Of a stretch of DNA of 64,000 nucleotides, positions 53,077-63,873 are shown piece by piece. The notes beneath the pieces are model-generated. The model ran no database searches. It saw nothing but the letters and a program-made list of their open reading frames with translations, and had not been told where the DNA came from. Both the position numbers and the translations under genes were made by a program. Origin of the DNA: Bemisia tabaci (Eukaryota > Arthropoda > Insecta > Hemiptera > Aleyrodidae). Each line of letters opens with the position of its first letter. Within the stretch, counting starts at the first letter, position 1. The stretch spans positions 10,230,001 through 10,294,000 of the forward strand of contig NC_092801.1 of assembly GCF_918797505.1 (NCBI RefSeq), given 5' to 3'.

Positions 53077-53867
53077 TTGATTTCTTGAAAACTTCCTGAT
53101 TATTCCAATTTCCAACAAACACATTTTCAGGTTAGAAATTGGCAGAAGAGGGCGGCGCTTTACTTAAAATCACCGTTTTCATTGGCTGTCTGGAGGAGTA
53201 TTGTCACTTACTGCTGTCTTGCCTAAAACATCGTCATTTTTTTCGCACGTACGGCTTTCTCATATGTCTCGTTTTGATACATTTAAGATGAATTTTGGCC
53301 GTCTTAGCTATTTCAGTGATTTCATCTGAAATAAATTAGACGAATTTTGAAAGAAACTTGATTTCGTAAATTTGGCATTTACTGCACTCTTCAGTATCAC
53401 GGCAGATTTTTTGATAGGGATTCAAATAGTAATTCAACGATCATTGGCGGAACCAGCAAACTGGCAACACTGTTTTTCTCCATTTAAACCTATGGATATG
53501 TAGTCTAAGTGATACATCGGCAGATTATTGAATGAAAAAGGACAGGGAAAATACGCTACATCGAAACTCTCGCAACTGTCAGACAGCGTGTCGCCTTTGC
53601 CTCCTACCCGCTGGGTTACTGGCCCACATCTCCGCACCCCACGAAAAGTTCGAAACCGGCCGCAAGGGATGAGCTGCGCTGTCTGACCGTGCAATGCCAC
53701 CGGATATGATACCGAAAGAAACTAGAATAGAATAGGATAGATGGTATTTTATTTAACCCAAAAATACCGGGTTTATGAAAGAAGTCCTTGACATTTTAAA
53801 GTAAAATAAGTATAAAATATTACAAATATTATTAAATTTTAAAGGAGGGGAGTTTTCATTTTACTTA
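53077..53867. other. Unique intronic DNA with a family K arm
   Basis: AACTGGCAACACTGTTTTTC and TCCATTTAAACCTATGGA at 53458-53497 resemble one arm of family K. The 88-codon minus-strand ORF has no motif. Confidence 0.45.
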
Positions 53868-54093
53868 GACTGGAAAAAAACACATTGGATGTAGAGTCCA
53901 GACTCTTGAATACATTGACAAGAAAAAATACTCTTAATTCAATCGGATTTTTGCTTGAATCAAAACGAAACCCGCTTAAATTAAGAGGCTTGGTTCTTGA
54001 CTTAAGCTAGATTCTGATTGAATCAAGAGTACTTTTTCTTGTCGATGTTTTTAAGAGTCTGGACTCTAGATCCAATGTGTTTTTTTTCCAGTG
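53868..54093. mobile_element. Family A hairpin MITE copy 12
   Basis: 226 bp, GACTGG...CCAGTG, TA/TA duplication, carrying the TAGATTCTGATTGA subfamily arm on the right. Confidence 0.9.
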
Positions 54094-55159
54094 TAGTACT
54101 GCTTTCGTAATTTTACTCGTTCAGAATAAATTATCTTATTTTCACTGCTGATGCCATAAACGTGTATAATGCTGATACATGCTTCGTTTTGCCGTGTTTT
54201 TTTGGGATTGTTATTCATTTTTTTAAACCGGAATTTTTTAGACGTCGCATGGCGCTGATGACACTTTGGCCAGAAGGTGACTATATGACACGTGACGGAA
54301 TAAAAAATAAAAACTGAGCACCATTCCCTTAGTGGTTAAAATAAGATATTGGTTTTTTACACTTCAACTGGCAACATCTCAGAGTTCAAAAGCGCGAGAG
54401 ATCTCTTGACTTCTCCACCAAGTTCTGGAAACTCCTTCAACTTTTCAATTCTGCAATCTGCACACTCGACAAACACATCAGTCTATGTTTGACTTCGCCA
54501 TCCTCCCCCGGGGGGGGGGGGGGGAGGAGAGGTTCTCTCCCACCGCTCCCCTGTTAGTTCATTGTCTCCCCCGTTCGCCGCACAAAGGGCTCAATGCCGC
54601 TCCGTTACGAATTTTTTGACCAACCAATGCTTTAAGAAAAAGTCAAAAGTCAAATTAAAGTTAGACCACATAAAAATCTAATCTTTGAAAATGAAAAAAG
54701 ACAAATAACTAAACAAAAGTATGTCAATTACACTGATAAAATGATTAAATTAATTATATTTGTCTTTCATATAAAAAAATTTATATAAAGATAGTTATCA
54801 ATCAGCGAAAAGTTAAAAATTAATTAAAATTAAAGTTTTAAAAATATAATTAAATACAGACTAGAAAAATGATGATTAAAATTTATGTGCATGATCTGAA
54901 GATGGGAGTTATATTACACGAAATTAAGATAAAAATGGCGCAAAAATTTGGAGCCAGAATGAATTGTTTGTATAACAAAGTGCTGAACTACCGAGGGGGG
55001 GGGGGGTCTAGAAAAAGAAAAGAAACTGAATTCAGGCGAATATGATCGGTGGATGAAAACTGTTTTGACCCATGTTATTCAGATGCCAAAAAGACTCCCG
55101 CCTTTGCAAGATATATAAAAAATTTTGATCCTATTTTGGTGCAATACGAACTTTCCCAA
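54094..55159. other. AT-rich intronic DNA
   Basis: A solo arm of family FF at 54244-54285, a G-run at 54511-54525 and another at 54996-55004. 54600-54960 is very AT-rich. No gene. Confidence 0.45.
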
Positions 55160-55593
55160 ACTTAGTCAAATCAGACATTATATCAAACGCCCAGGCAGAT
55201 AGTCAAATTTTGACAGTTCATACAATTTTGTAAATATAACGAAAACCTCACGAGTTTTCAGTATTTTGAGAGAAAATGACTCATCAAATCTACAAACACT
55301 TGTCCCTTTCTGTACAAATGTTCCCTTAAATTTAAATGTTAAACTTACAAAAAGTTTGTGTTTTATGACACACTCATTGTAAATTTCAACATAAATGATC
55401 GTTCAAGCGCTAATAACCGTTTATAGTACTATTCCATGATGCAAATCTGTACAGAGATTTCTTTTTTACATGATTAAGAAATTATGTTGACTAAAAATAG
55501 TGAAAGAATCAAAATTTCAATCTTAATAAGAATATTTGACTACTTGCATAGGCATTTGACAAAACGCCTGATTTGATTATTTGCCTGCGACAA
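55160..55593. mobile_element. Family I element copy 4
   Basis: TTAGTCAAATCAGACATTAT left and TTGCCTGCGACAAATCTATG right, with CATAGGCATTTGACAAAACG. About 434 bp; left end degenerate. Confidence 0.7.
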
Positions 55594-56027
55594 ATCTATG
55601 CTCTGTCGTTTGGAGGCCTTGTGAGGCATTTTCAGCAATGCTGCAGTTTAGGCCACGCGTGCGGCCAGGAGAGTGGGTTGAGGCCACTCTACTAGAAGCC
55701 CGAGGAAAGGGGAAAATCGAACAAGGACCCTATCAAGTCGCGGCGGAGAAAGTAAAATTGGCAGCTCCATAAATATTCATCCCAATTGAAAGGGATCACG
55801 CGCTAAGATTGCGAAATCTTGCGTAAAGCCCAGGGCCAGGAAGTAGACTGAAATTGAAAGCGGAGTCAAGATTAGACGAAGGGAGGATTTCGATACATTC
55901 CATTTCATCGAACGAAAGGGAGAGCCCTTATTTTGTGACCGACAACAAATCGAACAGCATTATTCGTGAAAAGCCAGTGATTTAATCGGCTCATTTCGTC
56001 GTCACTCTGACGTAAGGGCGTAACTCA
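55594..56027. other. Intronic DNA, ends in a direct repeat
   Basis: The last ~45 bp (GGCTCATTTCGTCG, CTCTGACGTAAGGGCGTAAC) recur just after element G copy 4 at 56582. A 63-codon ORF has no motif. Confidence 0.5.
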
Positions 56028-56577
56028 ATGGAGATGTTGCATGTGTGAGGAATTTGCGATTTGACCGTTGATTCTTATGTAAAAATTCGCGGAAAACACG
56101 ATAAAGCCACTGGTTTTCTCTGAAATCATCTCCCAAGCTCAAAAAAAAGCTCTCAAGTTGAGGCCAAAATGGTCGGGGATATCCCACGCTATCCTGAGAA
56201 TCCACCTCTACATCAAGACAAACTCTCCATGCAAAGATAGGGAGCAAATATATTGACAGGGTTGCCACTCTATTTGGGGACTCCAAAACTAAAAACACGG
56301 CAACCCTGCTAATGTATTTGCTCCCTATCTTTGCATGGAGAGTTTGTCTTGATATAGTATTTGCTCCCTATCTTTGCATGGAGAGTTTGTCTTGATATAG
56401 AAGTGGACTCTCAGGGTAGGGTGGGATATCCCCTCCATTTTGGCCTCAACTTGAGAGCTTTTTTTGAGCTTGGGAGTTGATTTCAGAGAAAACCAGTGAC
56501 ACCATCGTGTTTCTCGCGAACTTTTACATAAGAATCGAGGTCAAATCGCAAATTCCTCACACATGCAACATCTCCAT
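56028..56577. mobile_element. Family G element copy 4
   Basis: 550 bp, ATGGAGATGTTGCATGTGTG ... CACATGCAACATCTCCAT. Longer than other copies because a 43-bp segment (TATTTGCTCCCTATCTTTGC...) is tandemly doubled at 56315-56400. Confidence 0.88.
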
Positions 56578-56702
56578 TTTATTGGCTCATTTTGTCGTCC
56601 CTCTGACGTAGGGGTGTAACTCAATTTCTACGTGATCCATATTTTACATGTAAACCCATGCTTTCTGGGGCTCATGAAAGGAAATGAAATCCGAATACTA
56701 GC

Positions 56703-56922
56703 GAAGATATCGCGCCCTGAAAAATTCGGTTTATGACGTCATCCACCGCGGTAGTGACACCCTTGGTTTCTTCCACCTCGAATTTATCCGAGTGTCACGT
56801 TGAGTAACCAGTGCAAATGTGTGTCCCATTGATTGATGGAAGCAAGGTGGAAGAAACCAACGGTGTTACGACCGCGGTGGATGACGTCATAAACCGAATT
56901 TTTCAAAGCGGGATATCTCGGT
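56703..56922. mobile_element. Palindromic element Z
   Basis: Arms ATATCGCGCCCTGAAAAATT and AATTTTTCAAAGCGGGATAT, then CGGTTTATGACGTCATCCAC inverted on the right and CTTGGTTTCTTCCACCT / AGGTGGAAGAAACCAA. 220 bp, single copy. Each arm contains the octamer TGACGTCA. Confidence 0.75.
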
Positions 56923-57088
56923 TATTATTGAGCGTGGAGAGTTGCTATTTGAACGGATCTTATTATTTTTAGCTGATCTACAAGAATCAAGCATTAAATC
57001 ACGATCTGACCAGCGCAACTGACCAATTCGTTCACGATTTAGTGACCCATTCTGCGTTATTCCACGTCATACATTCGATCTCATTATA

Positions 57089-57340
57089 CTGTCATGCTAA
57101 GGAAAAACGCCGTATGAACATTCAAGAGTTGCCAAATTTTCCCGAATAAAACATGTATTTTTGGGGAAATCTATGCACATTATTTCTCGAAATTTTCAGA
57201 TATTAAAGATTAAATCGTGAACAAAATTGACTGAAAAATTTGAGGGAATATAATCACGATTTTCCCAGTAAATTCGGTTTTTTTGAAGGAAATATGGCAA
57301 CGTCTGAAGGCTCACACGGCGTTTTTCCTAAGCACGGCAG
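57089..57340. mobile_element. MITE family C copy 19
   Basis: 252 bp, CTGTCATGCTAAGGAAAAAC ... TTTTCCTAAGCACGGCAG, flanks TATA / TACA. Confidence 0.85.
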
Positions 57341-57907
57341 TACAGTCCTTGTTTACACTGACACAGAAACCATAACGGGAAGAAATTAAGCAATTCATCG
57401 AAGGGATCTAGTTGTTCCTGCCCGAATGGGACCGGGCTCTCTAGAATAGGGAACAGGGTTGTTTTCCTGACCCACTTCAGGACTTAAAAGATCCCTCCTT
57501 CGCTTTCGGACCTTTCCGGGAACTTGGAATGGGTGGAAGTAATGAAGTAGTACTCCAATCTCAACACGATGTTCACGGAAGCCGATTACACGCGGTAGAC
57601 CCATTTAGGGATTACATTCATTCCTCCGCCGTCAAAGATGAACAAACTTCCGTCGACTTTTCAATTAACAAGTCTGCAAATTCAATGAGCATGATTTCTG
57701 TCCTGGGTAGATTCCTATCTTTGATAATTGAATATTCAGCGGAGTTTTCCCCTCTTTTTCTTTTTCTACCGACCAATTCGGAATACATATACCGAAACTC
57801 GGAAATAATTCTGCCGTGCTAAGGAAATTTATACTTATTGCAAAATGTAAGCCAAATGTAAATTTTACTATGGACATCCATGCCACTTGATCTTGATAAA
57901 AGAAAAC

Positions 57908-57910
<3 letters not shown>
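57341..57910. other. Unique intronic DNA with a family C end fragment
   Basis: 57812-57829 is an isolated CTGCCGTGCTAAGGAAAT. ORFs of 69 and 97 codons on opposite strands overlap without motifs. Confidence 0.45.

Positions 57911-57963
<53 letters not shown>
57911..57963. repeat. Poly(A) homopolymer, 53 nt
   Basis: An uninterrupted run of 53 A after AAAGAAAACATT. Could be the tail of a retroposed RNA, but no matching source or target duplication is visible; length may be assembly-sensitive. Confidence 0.9.
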
Positions 57964-57966
<3 letters not shown>

Positions 57967-58908
57967 GTCAATACAATAGATGTACTCGCCCACACGGGAA
58001 AAAAGTCCTGATGCATGAAGCTAAATTTTTCAAGAGGGAGATTTTTGTCGAATTGGGTTGAAAATCAAAGTCAAAATTTTCTAGGAACATACCGAGACAA
58101 CTTTATTAGAGTTATAAAGGATCCACAAGCATTCTTATGTAAAATAATAACCAATTAGTTTTCAGAATGAAGCTAACTTTTAAGCCAAACTTAAATAGAA
58201 AAATATTTTTAAATGTTAAATTGCATCAAGGAATTCATAGTTTTGATCTTCGTAGGGATAAAACCTTAAAAATAAACGATCAGATACAAATAAATCAAGC
58301 AACCAATTTAAGGAAATCATACAAATAGATTTGAATGAAACATTAAAATAATATTTTTCGTCGTGTCTCGGGAATAAGACGGCAGATTTTAAATTGTTCA
58401 TATTCGTTTATTCCTACAAAATAGGCAGTGAAAAAGTTTCAACGTCGCAAATTGAGGTATGCATATTTTTTATCTCATCGTTGATGATTCGAAAATGTGT
58501 AACTGCGCTCGCGCAGGAGTGTATTATCAGCGGCAATCGTGATCCTCTACCATCAAGTTGAAGCGATACCTTAGAAGGCGATCTGAGCAACTATCCCACC
58601 ACAGAAGTATTGCACGGTATCAGATGAAAATGAAGGCGAACTAACGTTCGTAAATTGACTGGAATCGTTTACCACTGTGTACGCATTGATCATATTGATA
58701 GTCATATTGATCGTACGATTTATGGCTCCTGTTGGATCGATTCTTGTGAAATCTGGTACCTACCATGTGACATTTTTAGTGTAAAACTTTAATTTCAAAA
58801 ATGTTCAAAATGTTGAATGTGTTCAATGTTCAAAAGTTGAAATTCAAAGATTCCGTATATTGCATAAAATGTTGTCTCGGCTCTTGTTCAATCGATAATA
58901 GGTCTGTT
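57964..58908. other. Unique AT-rich intronic DNA, nothing recognised
   Basis: No family, RNA gene or domain seen. Confidence 0.45.
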
Positions 58909-59160
58909 CTGCCGTGCTGAGGAAAAACGTCGTAGGAACATTCGAGAGATGCCAAATTCCCCTTGATAAAACATGTATTTTGACAACATTCATAAAAAAT
59001 TTTTCCCGAAATTTTCAGATAATTTAGATTAAATTGCGTACAAAATTGTCTGAAACTTTTGGAAAATAATCTTCGCAATTTTCCCAGTAAATTCAGTTTT
59101 TATCGGAGAAAACTTGGCAACGTTCGAAGGCTCATACGGCGTTCTTCCTTAGCGCGGCGG
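58909..59160. mobile_element. MITE family C copy 21
   Basis: 252 bp, CTGCCGTGCTGAGGAAAAAC ... TTCTTCCTTAGCGCGGCGG. Flanks do not match. Confidence 0.85.
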
Positions 59161-59730
59161 AGCAAGAGATACAGCCCAATTGTCTTCTCAGGGTAAATTC
59201 ACTCGAAAATCACGTTGAGCCCATCGAAAAGTCTAAAATACACCCCTTAGTGCGCAATCTGCATGGTTTGTAACACGCTTTTTCAAATTTACCGCGTATG
59301 CAGGCAATTTTTCTTAGTGGCCTGCAGTTTCATGTTGTAAAAAGACAGGAATGGCCATACGCTGTCTATATGGGTACTCTAGTTTGCGCTCCAAATTCAC
59401 ATGTTTTGAATTCTAGATCAGGATATTCCTCTCGGCGATCGAAGCATATCACGTCTCCGAGTGTTACCCGGTGGGGGGGGGGGAGAGGCAGGGATAAAAT
59501 CCACGGGGATCCGATTTATCCGAAGCGGGAATTATTCGGGGACTTGGGCGACGACGAGCGGACGAAGGGACGGGAGCGGACGAAGGGACAGGAATCGATA
59601 CACACGCTGGGTCGCTGCAAGTATCCGAATGCTGAGCCCGAAAAGCTCTCCGCTAAAGCTGCCTCGTCCGTGTGAAAAGATCGAATCCCATCTGGTGACA
59701 ACAAAGCCTTAGCACCTCTCCTCCCCGTCA
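59161..59730. other. Intronic DNA, G-run
   Basis: G-run at 59472-59482. Three overlapping ORFs (83-125 codons) at 59298-59776 in different frames, none with a domain. Confidence 0.45.
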
Positions 59731-59983
59731 CTGCCGTGCTAAGGAAAAACGCCGTATGAGCCTTCAGGCGTTGCAAAATTTCCCTTGATAAAACACAAAT
59801 TTCCTGGTAAACTTATGAATATTTTCCTTCCAATTTTTCAGATGATTTAGTTCACAGTTTCACCTAAGGCTCCTGAAAATTTCAAGGAAAAATATCCATA
59901 ACTTTCCGCAAAAATTAACATTTTATCGCAGGAAATTTGGCAGCTCTCGAATGTTCATACGGCGTTCTTCCTTGGCACGGTAG
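59731..59983. mobile_element. MITE family C copy 22
   Basis: 253 bp, CTGCCGTGCTAAGGAAAAAC ... TTCTTCCTTGGCACGGTAG; its end touches family H copy 7. Confidence 0.87.
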
Positions 59984-60907
59984 CACAGTGGATCGAGTTA
60001 ATAGAAGAGGTCGAACACAACATGTTTTACTAAAACTGCAAATTTTCATGTTTATTTCGTCACATTTTCAAAATGAAAATTTCACGAGGAAAGCAATGGA
60101 ACCACTTTCAGAACCCCCGAAATTTTGTATGTCGCAGGCAAATAGTGAAATCAGGCATTTTGTCAAATGACTATAGGCAGATAGTCAAATTTTTACGGTT
60201 TACAAAATTTTGTGAATTTATGGTGAAGAGCGCTCGATTTTTCACTATTTTTGGAAAAAAGTTAGAGTTAATAGAAGAGGTCGAACATGACATTTTTTAC
60301 TAAAACTGCACATTTTCATGTTTATTTTGTCACATTTTCAAAATGAAAACACGAGGAAACCAATGGAACTACTTTCAGAATCCCCGAAATTGTGTATGTC
60401 GCGGGCAAATAGTGAAATCAGGCATTTTGTCAAATGCCCAGGCAGATAGTCAAATTTCGATGGTCTACAAAATTTTGTGGATTTATGGCGAAGAGCTTTC
60501 GATTTTTCACTATTTTTGGAAAAATAACTCATCAAACCTACGAGCTCTTTTTGTTTCTTCCTTTTCAATTGATTCTCATATTTTTAAATGTTGAAATTCT
60601 GGATTTTACGACATGCTGAAAATTCCAACATCAGTGACTCTTCAGGTGCTAAAAAGTGTTTAAAATACTATTGTGTGCGCAAATTTTTACTGAGAATTTT
60701 TTCTTGCGAAAGCAATGAATTATTTTGTCTGAAATTAGGAAAAGAACCAGAATTTCAATCTAAGTTAGAATATTTGACTATTTGCCTAGGCATTTGACAA
60801 AACGCCTGATTTTACTATTAGCCTGCGACATGTATAAACGGAGTTATAAGCGTTTAAATTTTCCAAATTTTGTCCGACCTCTCCTATTGGCTCGATCTAC
60901 TGTGCGT
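59983..60907. mobile_element. MITE family H copy 7, with nested family I and an internal duplication
   Basis: GCACAGTGGATCGAGTTAAT at the left and TTGGCTCGATCTACTGTGCG at the right. A ~270-bp block (GAGTTAATAGAAGAGGTCGA ... ) occurs twice, from 59996 and 60266, and includes the start of the nested family I. Confidence 0.78.
60129..60831. mobile_element. Family I element copy 5 (nested, partly duplicated)
   Basis: ATGTCGCAGGCAAATAGTGA at 60129 and again, as ATGTCGCGGGCAAATAGTGA, at 60397; right end ATTAGCCTGCGACAT. So the duplication post-dates the insertion of I into H. Confidence 0.78.
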
Positions 60908-60928
60908 CCCTCTGCATGCCCCATGCTG

Positions 60929-61085
60929 CAGTGGTGAGGCGTGAATAATCGATTATCGATATTCCCTCATTTGAAGCTGTGGTAAGGAATCGATTATTAA
61001 GGTGTTCGCTGCGAAAACCCTGTATATCGATCCTATTCCACAGGTTTAAATGGCCAATCAATCGATATATCGCGAAGCACCACCG
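60929..61085. mobile_element. hAT-like MITE family J copy 6 (diverged)
   Basis: CAGTGGTGAGGCGTGAATAA left, core GATTATTAAGGTGTTCGCTG, right end CGCGAAGCACCACCG degraded. Confidence 0.65.
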
Positions 61086-61242
61086 AACCAAAACAGAGTA
61101 AGTGAAGAAACGCAATAAAATATAGACTATTAAAGCTTACTAATACAATTTTGTGGAAGCCAAGAGGACGTCAATCAGGATATAGCGAACACTCACCTGA
61201 AACAGAATGGAACGAAAAGAGTGTCAGTTGAGAATAATGAAC

Positions 61243-61407
61243 ATTGGCGAATTCAGCAAATTGGCAACATTGTTCTTCTCCATTCAAACCTATGGAGATG
61301 GATCGATTCTTGGAGGGGCCAGGTGCTCCGACAAGAATCGATTATTTAAATGGATAGGCTTAAATGGAGGAAATTCGGTGTTGCCAAATTCCTGGATCTG
61401 CCTCTGA
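61243..61407. mobile_element. Family K element copy 4
   Basis: TTGGCGAATTCAGCAAATTG and AAATTCCTGGATCTGCC arms, GATCGATTCTTGGAGGGGCC and GACAAGAATCGAT core. 165 bp. Confidence 0.75.
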
Positions 61408-61539
61408 TAGTGAAGATAAAGTTACCTAATCATGTTGTATCAATTAATTAGCAGTATACAAAAAAGACAGTTTAAAAAATCAATCGCTGAGCAAAATGTC
61501 TACTTTAATCGAAAAGGACTTCTTTTTTAAAATCCGCCC

Positions 61540-62080
61540 AGCAATAATATTCCAATTCGTTCTTAAACAAGCAGAGAAATTATTGTTGAAATGAATTATT
61601 CCAATTTCTTGTTTTTAAACATTCCAGCTTTCAGCAAAAAATATATTCTATCGGAATTTTCTTTTATTCAAATGACATATTTTTCAATATCAGTATGGAG
61701 AACTTTTAAAATTTTCAGTATAAGTAAACACGATAGTGACAATATTTTAAATACTACGCAATAATTTCCAGTCTTTTTATCGATCGCCTTCAACGCTTTG
61801 AATAGGCACAATCCCGACATAATATTCCAGTTCATTCCTGAGTAGGGAGAGAAATTATTCTGAAAATTCTTTCATTTTTTATTTTCAAACATTCGAGCTA
61901 TTCGCAAAAAATATTCAATTGGAGTTCCTTCAGATTCAAACAGACATATTTCTCGATATAAATCGATATGGAGAGCTTTTAAAATGTTTGGTAAAAGTGA
62001 ACATACTGATGGCAGTAATTACATGCTTTAAATACTGCACAATAAGTTCCAGTGTTTTTACCAATTGCCTTCAAAATTTT
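61540..62080. repeat. Diverged tandem duplication, ~278 bp period
   Basis: ATAATATTCCAATTCGTTCT / AGAGAAATTATTGTTGAAA at 61546 against ATAATATTCCAGTTCATTCC / AGAGAAATTATTCTGAAAA at 61820. The similarity holds to TTCCAGTCTTTTTATCG / TTCCAGTGTTTTTACC. Roughly three quarters identical, so old. 61408-61540 is unique. Confidence 0.72.
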
Positions 62081-62283
62081 GAATACGTAACGGAAAAAAT
62101 TAAATTGCTGATTTAACAATCAAAGTGCTAAAAAAGTGACTGCAATGTTTTAACGTAGATTTTACAACAAAAAATGCTATTTTAACCACCCCCGTGGTGT
62201 GGTTAAATTAACTTACAATAGTGGTTAAGGTAGCATTTTTGTGTGTATAATTTTCGTTGAAAAATTGCAGTCACTTTTTTTTA

Positions 62284-62800
62284 CACTGGAAAAAAAACAC
62301 ACATAACTGTACCAATATGCGCTAGAACGCATGATGGCGCCTGCAAGACTGCCAGGATACTTCACGCATTGCGCATATGCGCGGTGCGGAGTGCGCGCCT
62401 CGATTGTCCTAGTCCTGCAGGCCGATTATTGAAATTTATAGACAAAGCTATAGACAAAGAGGACAAAAAGGATATGGTGGGATCCTATTGGTGGAAGCGG
62501 GTGGTTGCAATGGACAAATGAGGTAAGTAATAGATTATCTAACGGCAACCGACAAGAGACCTGACACTTAGTCTATTTCTCCTCTTAGTCCGAAAGAACA
62601 ACCAGTTGCAACCAATAGAATGACTCCATACTCCCTATGTCTTCTTTGTCTATAACTTTGTCTGTAAATTTCAATAATCAGTCCGCTGGAATCGTTAATG
62701 CTTGATATTTTTGCAGAATATTTTGCTAATAGATAGATTTAGTGGATACGTTATCCGATGTAATATCGAATCCCTGGTTCAAATGTAAACAAACACGGAA
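62284..62800. mobile_element. Family F repeat, second full copy (nested)
   Basis: Begins after a short CACTGGAAAAAAAACACAC stub and runs AACTGTACCAATATGCG to AACAAACACGGAA, close to 50789-51296. Confidence 0.78.
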
Positions 62801-63025
62801 CACTGGAAAAAAAACACATTGGATCTAGAGGCTAGACTCTTAGAAACATCGGCAAGAAAAAATACTCTTAATTCAATCGGATTTTTGCTGAAATCAAGAA
62901 CCAAGCCACTTAATTTGAGCAGATTTCCTTTTGATTGAAGCAAAAATCTGATTGAATCAAGAATATTTTTTCTTGTTAATGTTTTCAAGAGTCTGGACTC
63001 TAGATCCAATGTGTTTTTGCCAGAG
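62801..63025. mobile_element. Family A hairpin MITE copy 13
   Basis: 225 bp, CACTGG ... GCCAGAG; right end mutated, no visible duplication. Sits directly against family F. Confidence 0.87.
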
Positions 63026-63069
63026 TAGCAATCTAATTGTTAAATCAGCAATTTAATTTTTTCCGTGTA

Positions 63070-63873
63070 AAACTCTCATCCCCAAAAGCACGTGAGTTCC
63101 ATGCCCTATCAGAGCTTGTATGTTAATAATCTCCCATAATTTTAAAAGCAATATATAAAACTAAACGACGCAGTTCCAACCGTTCCTACACGGTAAATTT
63201 CCATATCCCTGTCAGAAACTCCCGAATTTTTCTCAGTACGAGTTCCCGCTCGTGAAATTCGGCGCAAGTGTGGGTGGAAGCTCCTTATCTACCGGGGCCC
63301 AGACAGACAAATTATCTCTCAGCATTAATTCCACCGCGCTAAGTTAGAACCTCGAAAACCCAACAGGAGTCCTGCGGCAGTCACGCGGTATTTCCTCAGG
63401 AGCATAGGATACCAGTGTTCCTACGTTTCGACACCCTTGCCATCTCCAGCGACGTCACTCAAAGAATCCTTCGGATATTCAGGGATATTCCGGAAATATG
63501 GCAAGGAGGCCTCCAGGTGCAGTTCGTCTTCCGAATGGGAATTTGACGCGGTCGCCACCACTTGAACACAACCTGCCCGACCTCGTCGCAAAAATGTGCC
63601 TTGAATACTGTGCAAATTGGAGGTAAATCTTGAAAAAAAGTGGGATTTGGCAGCGCTGCGCGGCTCGGTTCCGGGAGATGAGTTTATGTAAATCAGGCTT
63701 TTGCGGGAGGCTGTGCAATGGCGGCGCCTTTTCCCGGAGAGGGATCCGATTTTTGAGAAATTAATGAGTGTATCTACGAGACCTTTTTGCCGGCCTGTTT
63801 CTGCATTCTCCCGCCACCGGAGTCGAAATGAAGATCTTCCTGGAGCGAAGAATTTACGACTTAACAACCTGTT
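63070..63873. other. Unique, GC-moderate stretch with an unexplained minus-strand ORF
   Basis: The minus strand has a 148-codon ORF (63421-63867), the longest non-transposon ORF in the window: Arg/Ser-rich, one possible start, no signal peptide, domain or good splice site recognised. It could be chance or an untranslated part of the host gene. Confidence 0.35.

Larger units (their letters stand above)
62088..63069. mobile_element. Family E element copy 2, holding family F and family A copies
   Basis: ACGGAAAAAATTAAATTGCT at the left, TTTAATTTTTTCCGTGT at the right (62097-62110 and 63050-63068 are inverted). CCCCGTGGTGTGGTTAAATT as in copy 1. About 730 bp of the span are insertions. Confidence 0.72.

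Noticed and set aside
61194..61215. Minus-strand TTTCAG|GTGAGT donor-like site
   Set aside because: Consensus donor, but the preceding sequence is a stop-containing stretch next to family K. No exon can be supported.
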